Origin: Bacteroidaceae bacterium
GTDB lineage: Bacteria; Bacteroidota; Bacteroidia; Bacteroidales; Bacteroidaceae
Direction: 5' to 3'
Assembly: GCA_016302965.1 (NCBI GenBank)
Contig: JAEDMP010000007.1
Span: forward strand, 1-46,265
Length of the DNA: 46,265 nucleotides
Position numbers and translations under genes: made by a program. This document shows, piece after piece, positions 8,528 to 17,182 of this stretch (positions within the stretch are counted from its first letter, which is position 1; each line of letters starts with the position of its first letter). The notes below the pieces were generated by a model that saw nothing but the letters and a program-made list of their open reading frames with translations, searched no databases and had not been told where the DNA came from.

Positions 8528-8552
8528 GGGAGTCTGCCACAGGCAGGCTCCC
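8528..8552 (-). promoter_or_regulatory. Strong hairpin just upstream of the DUF6427 start
   Basis: GGGAGTCTGCC (8528-8538) pairs with GGCAGGCTCCC (8542-8552) over a 3-base loop, giving 11 pairs with one wobble. It ends 12 bases before the ATG on the coding strand and has no T-run. It could limit translation initiation, protect an mRNA end, or partly terminate purD transcripts. Confidence 0.5.
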
Positions 8553-8605
8553 TTGCTAATGGTTGGGTAGGATTCTTCAATGCGTGAGCAGTCTGTCCGC
8601 TCGGA

Positions 8606-9874
8606 TTAAAGGTCCTGGCCGATATCTCTTCTGAAGTAACGGTCGGTGAACTGTATTTTCTGGGCTTCCTCAAAGGATTTCTGCAGTGCCTCGGCTTTGT
8701 CCTTGCCGTAGGAGCTGACCGCAATCACGCGTCCTCCGTTGGTCACCACCTGACCCTCCTTGAGGGCGGTGCCTGCGTGGAAGACGATGCTGCCCTCCAC
8801 CTGGTCAAGACCGCTGATGGGATAGCCCTTCTTATAGGCTTGGGGATAGCCGCCGCTCACCAGCATCACGCAGACGGCTGCACGCTCGTCGAAACTGATG
8901 GCACGGGTGTCGAGGTTGCCCTCGGCCACTCCTTCGAGCAGGTCTACGAGGTCGCTCTTCAGACGGAGCATCACACTCTCGGTCTCGGGGTCGCCCATGC
9001 GGCAGTTGTACTCGATCACCATGGGTTCGCCGTTCACGTTGATGAGGCCGAAGAAGATGAAGCCCTTGTAGTCGATGCCCTCTTCTGCCAGTCCGTCGAC
9101 AGTGGGCTTGATGATGCGCTCTTCCACCTTGGCCATCCACTCCTTGTCGGCAAAGGGTACAGGCGATACGCTGCCCATGCCGCCGGTGTTCAGACCAGTG
9201 TCGTGCTCGCCGATGCGTTTGTAGTCTTTGGCCTCGGGCAGAATCTTATAGTGGCGTCCGTCGGTCAATACGAAGACGGAGCACTCGATACCGCTGAGGA
9301 ACTCCTCGATGACCACACGAGCCGAGGCATTGCCGAACATGCCGCCCAGCATCTCCTTCAGCTCCTGCTTGGCCTCGTCGAGGGTGGGCAGAATCAGTAC
9401 ACCCTTGCCGGCACAGAGGCCGTCGGCCTTCAGCACGTAGGGTGCCTGCAGCGTCTCCAGGAAGGCAAGCCCCTCGTTCAGGGAGTTGCCGTCGAAGGTG
9501 CGGTATTTGGCGGTAGGTATCTGGTGGCGCTCCATGAAGGCTTTGGCGAAATCCTTGGAGCCTTCAAGCACGGCACCCGCCTTGGAGGGGCCGATAACGG
9601 GGATGTCGGCGGTGCGGGCATCCATCTTCATCTCGTCGTAGATGCCTTTTACCAATGGGTCTTCGGGACCCACTACCACCATGTCTACCGACTGCTCCAC
9701 GCAGAATCGCTTGATGGCCTCGAAGTCATCAGCCTTCATGTCTACGTTCTCGCCGCAGTTCGAGGTTCCGGCATTACCGGGGGCGATAAACAGTTTGTCC
9801 ACTCTCTCGCTTTGGGCAATCTTCCATGCCAGGGCGTGCTCGCGGCCGCCGCTTCCTAATAGTAAGATGTTCAT
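8606..9874 (-). CDS. purD: Phosphoribosylamine-glycine ligase
   Basis: PurD (GARS) joins glycine to 5-phosphoribosylamine using ATP, the second step of purine synthesis, in the cytoplasm. The 422-aa length is standard. The N-terminal LLGSGGREHALAWK matches the family hallmark at residues 5-18, followed by the APGNAGT motif. The ATP-grasp core contains KADGLCAGKGV and the metal-binding MGDPETE. It is the first gene of a minus-strand run (purD, DUF6427, fused metal-binding protein, ABC ATPase). An interspersed repeat lies immediately upstream. Confidence 0.97.
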   Translation of the reverse strand: MNILLLGSGGREHALAWKIAQSERVDKLFIAPGNAGTSNCGENVDMKADDFEAIKRFCVEQSVDMVVVGPEDPLVKGIYDEMKMDARTADIPVIGPSKAGAVLEGSKDFAKAFMERHQIPTAKYRTFDGNSLNEGLAFLETLQAPYVLKADGLCAGKGVLILPTLDEAKQELKEMLGGMFGNASARVVIEEFLSGIECSVFVLTDGRHYKILPEAKDYKRIGEHDTGLNTGGMGSVSPVPFADKEWMAKVEERIIKPTVDGLAEEGIDYKGFIFFGLINVNGEPMVIEYNCRMGDPETESVMLRLKSDLVDLLEGVAEGNLDTRAISFDERAAVCVMLVSGGYPQAYKKGYPISGLDQVEGSIVFHAGTALKEGQVVTNGGRVIAVSSYGKDKAEALQKSFEEAQKIQFTDRYFRRDIGQDL

Positions 9875-9888
9875 AATTGAAAAATAAA

Positions 9889-9995
9889 AGCCTCACCCCC
9901 AACCCCTCTCCAAAAGAGAGGGGAGTAGTTACTCTGTGGGCGGAGAAGGGGGATGGTGATTATCATGCTTGATTCTTGATTCTTGATTCTTGATA
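9889..9995. repeat. Interspersed C-rich hairpin repeat plus CTTGATT heptamer run
   Basis: CCTCACCCCCAACCCC begins at 9891 and leads into a hairpin: CCCCTCTC (9903-9910), loop CAAAA, GAGAGGGG (9916-9923). A run of four 7-bp units follows at 9968-9995 (three CTTGATT and one CTTGATA), then further CTTGG/CTTGT variants to about 10030. The stretch codes for nothing. Sequences of this C-rich hairpin kind recur between genes in many Bacteroidetes genomes (recalled, not checked). It separates the dipeptidyl peptidase operon from purD. Confidence 0.7.
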
Positions 9996-10061
9996 CTTGG
10001 TGTTTGATTACCAGTGCTTGGTGCTTGTTTGCCAATACTTAAGATTGATACCTGTTGCTGA

Positions 10062-12194
10062 TTATTTCAGGTAGTCTTCGAAATACTGGGTGATGCGCTC
10101 ATGCAGGTGGACACTCTTGTGACCCATCATGTTGTGACCCTCGCCGGGATAGGCAAAGAAGTCGGGCTGGGTGCCCGCCTCGCTGCAGGCGTTGAGGAAC
10201 TGCAGGGCATGCTGGGGAACCACGGTGGGGTCGTTGTAACCGATGATGATCTGCAGTTTGCCCTTGAGATGAGGGGCCTGCTTCAGCAGCGAGGTCAGTT
10301 CGTAGCCCTCCTTGTTGTCCTCGGGAGTGCCCATGTAGCGCTCGCCGTACATCACCTCGTAGAGCGACCAGTCGATGACCGGTCCGCCAGCCACTCCCAC
10401 CTTGAACACATCGGGATAATTGGTCATCAGCGAGATGGTCATATAGCCGCCATAGCTCCATCCGTGAACGCCCAGACGGCTGCTGTCCACGTAGGGCAGC
10501 GAACGGAGATAGTCCACACCCTTCATCTGGTCCTTCATCTCCTCCTGACCCAGCCGGTGGAAGGTGGCCTGCTCGAAGTCGCGTCCACGGTTCTCGCTGC
10601 CCCTGTTGTCGAGGATGAAGACGATATAGCCCTTCTGGGCCATATAGGTCTCCCACGAACGGCTGTAGTAGTGCCAGGAGGCCTCTACGTTGTGGGCGTG
10701 CGGACCGCCGTATACATAGACGATGGTGGGATATTTCTTGGTGGGGTCGAAGTCGGCGGGTTTCACCATGCGGTAGTAGAGGTCATAGCGGCCGTCGGCC
10801 GACTTCAGGGTACCCAGTTCAAACTGGGGCACCTGGAAACCCTTCTCCTTCCAGGGGTCGGGAGCGGTGAGCAGATGCTGGCTCTTGCCGTTGGCCGTGT
10901 TGGTGAGCCGGATGCTGCGGGGCACATCGGGCTCTGAGTAACGGTCGATGAGCTGTTCACCCGAGGGGGAAAGTATCGCATCGTGAACACCCCTGCCGTT
11001 GTCGAGGGTGCGGCATTGGCCAGTTGCCACATCGATGGCGAAGAGGTTGCGCTGGATGGGGCTCTCCTCGTTGGTGGCCACCACCACACTCTTCTTCTTC
11101 GTGTTGAAACCATAGAGTTCCATCACCACGTGCTCGCCGTGGGTGAGTTGTCTCACCAGTTCGCCCTTCACATTATATATATATAGGTGGTTGAAGCCGT
11201 CTTTCTGGCTCTGCAGGATAAACTCGTTGCTGTTCCAGGGCAGGAAGACGATGGGGTGGAGGGGCTCTACATACTTGTCGCTTGTCTCGCGGTAGAGTTC
11301 TGCCTTCTTCTCGCCCGTTTCGGCATCATAGCCCACCAAGCGGCAGTCGTTCTGCTTGCGGTTGAGTTCGAAGAGATAGATGGTCTTGTTGTCGGGACTC
11401 CAGGCGATGTTGGTGAAATAACGGTCGGTGGGGTCGCCCGCCTTCAGATATGTCACCGAGCGGGTGGCGAGATGACAGATGCCCACCGTCACCTGATGGC
11501 TGGTCATGCCCGCCATGGGATATTTGTCGGGCTCATACCCGGCACTGCGGGCAAACACGTTCACCTGCGGATAGTCGGTCACCATCGACTGGTCCATGCG
11601 GTAGAAGGCGAAAGCCTCGCCGCTGTTATCCCAGAAGATACCCTCCATGATGCCGAATTCGTTGCGGTGTACCGCCTGTCCGTAGACTATCTCACGGCTG
11701 CCGTCGGTGGTCAACTGGTGTGATTCGCCCTTGGCATCCGTCACCCACAACTGGTTGTCGCGCACATAAGCGACGGCACGCGACTTCTTGTTCCAATGGG
11801 CTTCCTGCTCGTTGGCGCAGTCCTGCTTCCAGCTCACACACTTCTTCTTCCAGTCGTAGAGCACCCGTTGTTTGCCATTGTTGAGCAGCACGAGTGTCTC
11901 TCCCGGATAGGGATAGCGGGCATTCATGGCAGAGTGCCAGCCCTCGCCGAGGTCGCTGACACGGAACAGGGGAGTCTTCTTGCCTGTTTTGGCATCGTAG
12001 AGTCCGCTCTCCTCTGCGTCCTGATACATCAGTTTCTCGCCCCACCAGGTCAGGAACAGATTCTGTGGGCGCAGGCTATGGTAGTTCTTGCCGCCGAAGT
12101 TCAGGTCTTCGAGCGTGAAGAGTTTCTGGGCTTCGGCCGGATGACAGACTGAGCAAAGTAACATACCGATTATCCAGAGCTTAATCTTCGTCAT
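10062..12194 (-). CDS. Dipeptidyl peptidase IV (S9B serine peptidase)
   Basis: This enzyme removes X-Pro dipeptides from peptide N-termini in the periplasm and serves peptide use in asaccharolytic or mixed Bacteroidales. Starting at ATG 12194 gives 710 aa with a clear signal peptide (KIKLWIIGMLLCSVCHPAEAQ). A much longer open frame upstream is only read-through antisense-free sequence inside the preceding gene and has no family similarity. An N-terminal beta-propeller carries HRNEFGI...EG, which supplies the Glu that holds the substrate amino group. The C-terminal alpha/beta-hydrolase domain has Ser580 in GWSYGG, Asp655 in NDPTV and His687 in GEGHNM. The start overlaps the last 14 bases of the THUMP methyltransferase gene, and ATG 12197 is an alternative. 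Third gene of the cysE operon. Confidence 0.93.
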   Translation of the reverse strand: MTKIKLWIIGMLLCSVCHPAEAQKLFTLEDLNFGGKNYHSLRPQNLFLTWWGEKLMYQDAEESGLYDAKTGKKTPLFRVSDLGEGWHSAMNARYPYPGETLVLLNNGKQRVLYDWKKKCVSWKQDCANEQEAHWNKKSRAVAYVRDNQLWVTDAKGESHQLTTDGSREIVYGQAVHRNEFGIMEGIFWDNSGEAFAFYRMDQSMVTDYPQVNVFARSAGYEPDKYPMAGMTSHQVTVGICHLATRSVTYLKAGDPTDRYFTNIAWSPDNKTIYLFELNRKQNDCRLVGYDAETGEKKAELYRETSDKYVEPLHPIVFLPWNSNEFILQSQKDGFNHLYIYNVKGELVRQLTHGEHVVMELYGFNTKKKSVVVATNEESPIQRNLFAIDVATGQCRTLDNGRGVHDAILSPSGEQLIDRYSEPDVPRSIRLTNTANGKSQHLLTAPDPWKEKGFQVPQFELGTLKSADGRYDLYYRMVKPADFDPTKKYPTIVYVYGGPHAHNVEASWHYYSRSWETYMAQKGYIVFILDNRGSENRGRDFEQATFHRLGQEEMKDQMKGVDYLRSLPYVDSSRLGVHGWSYGGYMTISLMTNYPDVFKVGVAGGPVIDWSLYEVMYGERYMGTPEDNKEGYELTSLLKQAPHLKGKLQIIIGYNDPTVVPQHALQFLNACSEAGTQPDFFAYPGEGHNMMGHKSVHLHERITQYFEDYLK

Positions 12195-13698
12195 CATGGC
12201 TGTCATATTGGTTGTTGTTCTTCCACGGCCCACCTTTGCCTTCCTTACGGTTGAAGCGTTTTCTCCCGCTGCGGTCAAAGCGCTCATGTCCTCCGCGGTT
12301 TTCGTTCCATTCGTCATAGTCACGTCCGCCAAACTTGCCCTTGGGCTTTCTGTCGGCACGCTTGCCATCCTTTTTTTCTGCGCCGAAGTTCTTGCGCTCC
12401 AAAGAGTGGAACTTGAAGGAACGGATGTCATTCTCTTCGTTCTCCTCTTTTTCGTCGAGTCGTTTCTTGAAATCGCCACGGTCTTTCTTGAAGCGCCGTT
12501 TCTCGCCCATCTGCCGTTTCTCCTCTTCGGTCTGCACCACGCCTCCTTCACTTCTGAAGTCCTTGAGTTTTCCGTCGAAAATCTGGTACTTGCGGAACTC
12601 GCATTCCAAAGAGCCGTTGTAGAGTGGAATCTTGATGGAAGGCTTCAGGCCAATCTGGTCGAAACACTCCTCACGATAGCTCAGCACCCAGGCGTCATTG
12701 TTGAGGAACTGATGCTTGAGCCGTTCGCCGATCATGCGATAGGTGCCCAGCAGGTCGGGGGTGGAGATGCGCTCGCCGTAGGGCGGGTTCATCACGATGA
12801 TGCTCTTTTCGTGGGGCTGTACGAAATCCTTGAAGTCGGCCTCGTTGATGGTGATGTCGCTGGAGAGTCCGGCAGCCTTCACGTTCATGCGGGCCGTGTT
12901 CACCGCCTTGATGTCCACATCATATCCATAGATGTGATGATTGAACTCCTTCTCTTGTGAGTCATCATTGTAGATTTCGTCAAACAGGTCTTTGTCGAAA
13001 TCGGGCCATTTCTCAAAGGCAAACTCCTTGCGGAATACGCCGGGGGCAATATTGCGTGCGATGAGGGCAGCCTCGATGAGGATGGTGCCACTGCCACACA
13101 TCGGGTCGATGAAGTCGGTGTCGCCCTGCCATCCCGTCATCATGATCATGCCGGCTGCGAGCACCTCGTTGAGTGGAGCTTCCACGCTCTCCTGTCGGTA
13201 GCCGCGTCGGTGCAGGCTCTCGCCGCTGGAGTCGAGGCTCAGGGTGCAGTCGTATTCGGCGATGTGCATATTGAGTCGGATGTCCGGGTTGGCCACGCTG
13301 ATATTGGGTCGTTTGCCCGTTTTCTCCCTGAACTGGTCGACGATGGCATCCTTCACCTTATAGGACACGAACTTGGAGTGTTTGAACTCCTCGGAGAAGA
13401 CCACGGAGTCGACAGCAAAGGTCTTGTCAAGACTCAGGTATTGGGTCCAGTCGATAGCCTTCACCTTGTCGTATACGTCATCGGCTGATGTCGCCTTGAA
13501 ATGGCTGATGGGTTTGAGGATGCGGATGGCAGTGCGCAGCTGGAAGTTGGCTCTGTACATGGTTTCTTTGTTACCCGTGAAGGAAACCATTCGTCTGCCA
13601 ATCTGCACGTCGTTGGCGCCCAGTTGGGTTAACTCTTTGGCCAGCATGGGTTCCAGTCCCATGAAGGTCTTGGCAATCATTTCAAATTCCTGTTCCAT
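12181..13698 (-). CDS. THUMP-domain RNA methyltransferase with charged C-terminal tail
   Basis: A class I S-adenosylmethionine methyltransferase of the RlmL N-terminal/YpsC group, expected to make N2-methylguanosine in 23S rRNA. The first ~165 residues hold the THUMP RNA-binding domain. The Rossmann domain has DPMCGSGT at 198-205 (cofactor loop) and NPPYGER at 304-310 (the N-P-P-Y motif of base N-methyltransferases). The enzyme should end near residue 385. The remaining ~120 residues are extremely rich in Lys, Arg, Asp and Glu, with Phe/Gly, and look disordered. The start at 13698 overlaps the cysE stop by 17 bp, and Met7 is an alternative start. The downstream peptidase start lies inside its end. 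Confidence 0.9.
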   Translation of the reverse strand: MEQEFEMIAKTFMGLEPMLAKELTQLGANDVQIGRRMVSFTGNKETMYRANFQLRTAIRILKPISHFKATSADDVYDKVKAIDWTQYLSLDKTFAVDSVVFSEEFKHSKFVSYKVKDAIVDQFREKTGKRPNISVANPDIRLNMHIAEYDCTLSLDSSGESLHRRGYRQESVEAPLNEVLAAGMIMMTGWQGDTDFIDPMCGSGTILIEAALIARNIAPGVFRKEFAFEKWPDFDKDLFDEIYNDDSQEKEFNHHIYGYDVDIKAVNTARMNVKAAGLSSDITINEADFKDFVQPHEKSIIVMNPPYGERISTPDLLGTYRMIGERLKHQFLNNDAWVLSYREECFDQIGLKPSIKIPLYNGSLECEFRKYQIFDGKLKDFRSEGGVVQTEEEKRQMGEKRRFKKDRGDFKKRLDEKEENEENDIRSFKFHSLERKNFGAEKKDGKRADRKPKGKFGGRDYDEWNENRGGHERFDRSGRKRFNRKEGKGGPWKNNNQYDSHDDED

Positions 13699-14623
13699 TG
13701 TTGAATTCTAAAAATATGTTGTCGGTCTTGTCTTTCTTATATTTCTTTGTTTTCGGTTTCAAATCCTGTGTCACCCACACATTGGCACCCACCACCGAGT
13801 CCTTGCCGATGGTGATGCGGCCCAGGATGGTGGCATTGGCATAGATGACCACCCCGTCTTCCAGGATGGGGTGGCGGGGGATGCCCTTGATGGGGTTCCC
13901 GTCGCTGTCGAGCGGGAAGCTTTTGGCACCCAATGTCACACCCTGGTAGAGCTTGACGTGGTTGCCGATGATGCAGGTGGCTCCGATGACGACACCCGTG
14001 CCATGGTCGATGGTGAAGTGGTGGCCGATGGTGGCGCCGGGATGGATGTCGATGCCTGTTTCCGAGTGTGCCATCTCAGTGAGAATACGGGGGATGAGTG
14101 GCACGCCCAGCAGCAACAGCTCATGGGCGATGCGGTAGTTGGTCAGCGCCTTGATGACGGGGTAGCAGGAGATGATTTCTCCATAGTTGACTGCCGCGGG
14201 GTCGCCGTTGTAGGCCGCTTTCACATCGGTCGACAGCACATGGCGGATGTCGGGAAGCCGCTCGATGAGTTGGGCGGCAATGCTCTCGGCACGTTGTCGC
14301 ATGTCAGCATCCATCATTCCCTCTGGGCATTCGCCCTCCTCGGCAAAACAAAGTCCCGCCATCACTTGGTCGGCAAGCAACTTGTGGAGCCGTTCGATGT
14401 TCACGCCGATGTGGTAGCCGATCGTGCGTGTGCTGATGGTTGATTTTCCGAAATAACCGGGGAAGATGATGGATCTTGACAACTCGACAATTTCCTCCAA
14501 TGCTTTGCTGGAAGGCAGGGGGCTGCCATCGCGATGCTGGTGGAAAAGTCCTTTCAGAGATTCCTTTTCTGAAAGCTTCTCAACGGTTTGTGTCAATATT
14601 TGTGTAAAGTTGAGGGTACCCAT
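13682..14623 (-). CDS. cysE: Serine O-acetyltransferase
   Basis: CysE acetylates L-serine with acetyl-CoA to give O-acetylserine, the precursor of cysteine, in the cytoplasm. The 313-aa form starting at ATG 14623 (MGTLNFTQ) is chosen. The frame stays open for 56 further codons upstream, but that stretch contains the promoter. An N-terminal helical domain precedes left-handed beta-helix hexapeptide repeats. PGATIGHHFTIDHGTGVVIG carries the catalytic His pair, and the acetyl-CoA-binding repeats follow. It leads an operon whose genes overlap (methyltransferase, dipeptidyl peptidase). No cysK neighbour is present. The longer tail after the helix is typical of the EpsC/SatE-like bacterial subgroup. 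Confidence 0.92.
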   Translation of the reverse strand: MGTLNFTQILTQTVEKLSEKESLKGLFHQHRDGSPLPSSKALEEIVELSRSIIFPGYFGKSTISTRTIGYHIGVNIERLHKLLADQVMAGLCFAEEGECPEGMMDADMRQRAESIAAQLIERLPDIRHVLSTDVKAAYNGDPAAVNYGEIISCYPVIKALTNYRIAHELLLLGVPLIPRILTEMAHSETGIDIHPGATIGHHFTIDHGTGVVIGATCIIGNHVKLYQGVTLGAKSFPLDSDGNPIKGIPRHPILEDGVVIYANATILGRITIGKDSVVGANVWVTQDLKPKTKKYKKDKTDNIFLEFNNGTGI

Positions 14624-14664
14624 TATATGTATTGCATTGTCAGTATTGTCAATCTTTGCGGCTA

Positions 14665-14696
14665 CAAAGGTACTCCAATTCATGAAGATAACCAAA
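14665..14696 (-). promoter_or_regulatory. Promoter of the cysE operon
   Basis: On the minus strand, TTTG (14696-14693) and TACCTTTG (14672-14665) are separated by 20 bp, an excellent match to the Bacteroidetes -33/-7 consensus. Transcription would start near 14658, about 35 bases before the ATG at 14623. This supports the short start for cysE, because an upstream start would lie before the promoter. Confidence 0.75.
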
Positions 14697-14785
14697 AAGA
14701 AAGGGAGAAAATTTGCGAATTTCTTTTGTTTTGTAGCCGATTGAGCCCAATTCCGTCGATTGAGGAAAAATATGTAGCGCTTTTC

Positions 14786-14816
14786 TTGCATAATTCAGGA
14801 ATATAGTGTACCTTTG
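14786..14816 (+). promoter_or_regulatory. Promoter of the histidine kinase
   Basis: TTG at 14786-14788 and TACCTTTG at 14809-14816 are 20 bp apart, again matching the Bacteroidetes consensus. Expected start near 14822, leaving a leader of about 57 bases. The box is divergent from the cysE promoter, about 115 bp away. Confidence 0.7.
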
Positions 14817-14878
14817 CCGCAGACCTATAAAGCCCTCTGTCCTTCATTTGGGAGGATGGGAACCATAAAAAGCTATTT

Positions 14879-16147
14879 ATGTCCATAATCATGACCAGTC
14901 AGTTGATGACGATTCTGTCTTGGTTGTCCAAGTCCTACGTCCTGATGCTCGTTTTGGCATCGGTGCTGATTGCTGTGCTCTTTTGGGGGCTCTTTTACCA
15001 GAAACGCAAGAAGAACAAACTCAACGAGGAGATGGCGCATATCCTGCAACTATGCAGCCACAACATCGAATATGAACTGGTGCTGAAAGCCATGAAGCTT
15101 TCTACCTGGAAGCTGGATGTGGCCAGCGGAAACGTCACCTTTGAAACCGACTTCCGGGACATCGAAGAGGCATTTGCCTATTCCGCTAATGTGCAGGTCA
15201 GTGAGATTGTGCAACAGGTTGCCCCTTGGGATCGTGACAACTTTGCCCGCGCGTTCGATGACCTGACCCAGGGGCGTATCGATGATTTCCATCTGCAATA
15301 TCAGTTCAGGGCACGCCAGAGCGATGTGCTCTCCTGGTCGGAAACGTATGCCACCATCGCCAAGCGCGACGATCAGGGAAAGCCGCAGGTCATCGTTGGA
15401 ACCACTGCCTGCATCAACCAGCGCAAGAATATGGAAACGGAACTCATACGTGCCCGCAACCAGGCTGAAGAGAGCGACCGGCTGAAGTCGTCGTTCCTGG
15501 CCAATATCAGCCATGAGGTGCATACGCCGCTCAATGCCATTGTCGGTTTTTCGGATATTCTGCCTCAGATAGAAGACCCGGATGAACGGAACAATGTGAT
15601 TGCCATCATCAAGGACAATAACCAGAAGTTGCTGAAAATCTTCGATGATATGGTGAATCTCTCGAAGCGTGAAGCGACAGGTGCCGCCGAGAAGATGGAA
15701 AAGGAAACCATCCATGTGAGCCAGTTGGTGGATGATGTCTGCAGGAAGTATCAGCGCATCAACACCAATCCTCATGTGACCGTCAAGGAGAATGTCGCCA
15801 CTGGCGATGTGACCATCAGCAGCGACAGAAACATGGTGAATACCATTCTCGCCCACCTGATGGACAATGCTTTGAAGTTCACGTCTGAGGGTTCTGTCAC
15901 CATCGGTACCATGTGGCGCGAGGGCAATGTCATCCGTTTCTTTGTGAGAGACACTGGTATCGGCATCGCCGACGAAGACCATGAGCGCATCTTTGAGCGC
16001 TTTGTCAAGGTTGATTCCTTCACACAGGGAATGGGCCTCGGCCTCTCGGTTTGCCGCACATACGCCTACAGTCTCGGAGGCAGCATCGGTCTGGACTCTC
16101 ATCTTTCACAGGGCTCCACATTCTGGCTTGATTTGCCTATGGGCTGA
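14879..16147 (+). CDS. Membrane-anchored PAS-type sensor histidine kinase
   Basis: A 422-aa kinase with one N-terminal transmembrane helix (about 18-40), a short linker, a PAS-like sensing region (about 65-185) and a complete HisKA/HATPase core. The phospho-acceptor is His212 in ANISHEVHTP. The N-box has MDNALKF, and the ATP lid has DTGIGI and GMGLGLS. It has no receiver domain and no adjacent response regulator. An orphan NarL-type regulator lies 10 kb downstream at the end of the same-strand gene run. The stimulus is probably cytoplasmic, because there is almost no periplasmic loop. In-frame Met5 is an alternative start. Confidence 0.9.
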   Translation: MSIIMTSQLMTILSWLSKSYVLMLVLASVLIAVLFWGLFYQKRKKNKLNEEMAHILQLCSHNIEYELVLKAMKLSTWKLDVASGNVTFETDFRDIEEAFAYSANVQVSEIVQQVAPWDRDNFARAFDDLTQGRIDDFHLQYQFRARQSDVLSWSETYATIAKRDDQGKPQVIVGTTACINQRKNMETELIRARNQAEESDRLKSSFLANISHEVHTPLNAIVGFSDILPQIEDPDERNNVIAIIKDNNQKLLKIFDDMVNLSKREATGAAEKMEKETIHVSQLVDDVCRKYQRINTNPHVTVKENVATGDVTISSDRNMVNTILAHLMDNALKFTSEGSVTIGTMWREGNVIRFFVRDTGIGIADEDHERIFERFVKVDSFTQGMGLGLSVCRTYAYSLGGSIGLDSHLSQGSTFWLDLPMG

Positions 16148-16270
16148 CGGTTAGCCATCCGTTTTCCAACAGAAAAGGGACAAAAAATGAAAAACAACAC
16201 CGGAAAACGCTTCAAAAAGTCTGTAAAAGGATTAATAATCATTAAGAAAAACGGAAAATATGCGAAGAGT

Positions 16271-16302
16271 TTTCTCGGTATATCTGAAAATTCATAACTT
16301 TG
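16271..16302 (+). promoter_or_regulatory. Candidate promoter of the inositol-lipid gene run
   Basis: TAACTTTG at 16295-16302 fits TAnnTTTG, with TTTC at 16271-16274 exactly 20 bp upstream. A start near 16309 would leave about 34 bases before the GTG at 16343. Confidence 0.55.
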
Positions 16303-16342
16303 TCGGCTGTTAGAAAGCCGATGCTGAAAAGATAATTGACGC

Positions 16343-17161
16343 GTGAAAACAATCGTTGCTATACGCCGGGCTGAGCGATTCTCGCCCAATTCGGCTGATA
16401 AGGATACCGCCATCCTGCAGGCAGTCTGCGAAAGACTCGCCCAAAAGGGACTGGATGTCAAGGTAGAGGAGGAAGACCTGCTCCTTCATCATCCGGACCG
16501 GATGGCTGCGGTCGAGGCAGATGTATACGTGACCATGGGACGGCATGAAACCACGCTCAGATGGCTGGCCGAACGGCAACAGCAAGGAGCTGTGGTGGTG
16601 AATGGTCCGGAAGGAATCAGGATGTGCTGTCACCGCAAGGCGCTCAACCAGCGGCTGCGCGAAGCGGGCATCTGCCTGCCACCGGCATCAGGGGCTGACG
16701 GCTACTGGCTCAAACGGGCCGACGGAGTGGCAGAGGGGCCGGAAGATGTGGTCTTTGCAGCCGATTTGTCCGCACTCGGAGAACAGCAAGCGCGGATGAG
16801 GAAGAGGGGAATCATGGAGTGGGAGGTGAGTGCCCATATAAAGGGAGATCTCATCAAGTTCTATGGCGTGAGACAAAGCGGATTCTTCTTCACCTGCTAT
16901 CCGGGAGATGACGGTCAGTGGAAATTTGATGACGAGCGCCGCAACGGTTTGCCCCGGCATTATGCCTTCGACCGCAACGGGATGCACCGGATGGCCGAAC
17001 AGGCGGCAGCAGTGACAGGCATTGATGTCTATGGCGGCGACTGCATCATCAGTCAAAGCGGCCAGTGCTTTCTCATCGACTTCAACGACTGGCCCAGCTT
17101 CAGCCGTTGCCGGCAGGAGGCAGCCCAAGCCATCGTCCGGCGACTGAACGACTATATATAG
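16343..17161 (+). CDS. ATP-grasp-like protein, inositol cluster
   Basis: A 272-aa soluble protein that I place only at superfamily level. The order of elements suggests ATP-grasp: an N-terminal alpha/beta domain with VTMGRHETTL, a central part with GPEGI...KALNQRLREAGI, a WEVSAHIKGDLIKFYGVR strand typical of the ATP-grasp core, and a C-terminal GDCII...FLIDFNDWPSF that supplies the metal-binding acidic residue and Asn. This is the fold of RimK/D-Ala ligases and of inositol phosphate kinases of the ITPK type. Its position beside MIPS makes an inositol-related substrate attractive but unproven. Translation starts with GTG, and no in-frame ATG fits upstream. The HAD gene follows after 21 bp. Confidence 0.65.
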   Translation: MKTIVAIRRAERFSPNSADKDTAILQAVCERLAQKGLDVKVEEEDLLLHHPDRMAAVEADVYVTMGRHETTLRWLAERQQQGAVVVNGPEGIRMCCHRKALNQRLREAGICLPPASGADGYWLKRADGVAEGPEDVVFAADLSALGEQQARMRKRGIMEWEVSAHIKGDLIKFYGVRQSGFFFTCYPGDDGQWKFDDERRNGLPRHYAFDRNGMHRMAEQAAAVTGIDVYGGDCIISQSGQCFLIDFNDWPSFSRCRQEAAQAIVRRLNDYI

Positions 17162-17182
17162 TACCCTATAACCAAATAAGAA

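Noticed and set aside
12195..12551. N-terminal extension of the dipeptidyl peptidase frame
   Set aside because: It is an out-of-frame reading of the methyltransferase tail, strongly basic, and the true signal peptide begins at 12194.
14624..14791. Longer cysE start
   Set aside because: The extra codons contain the -33/-7 promoter boxes and have no family similarity.
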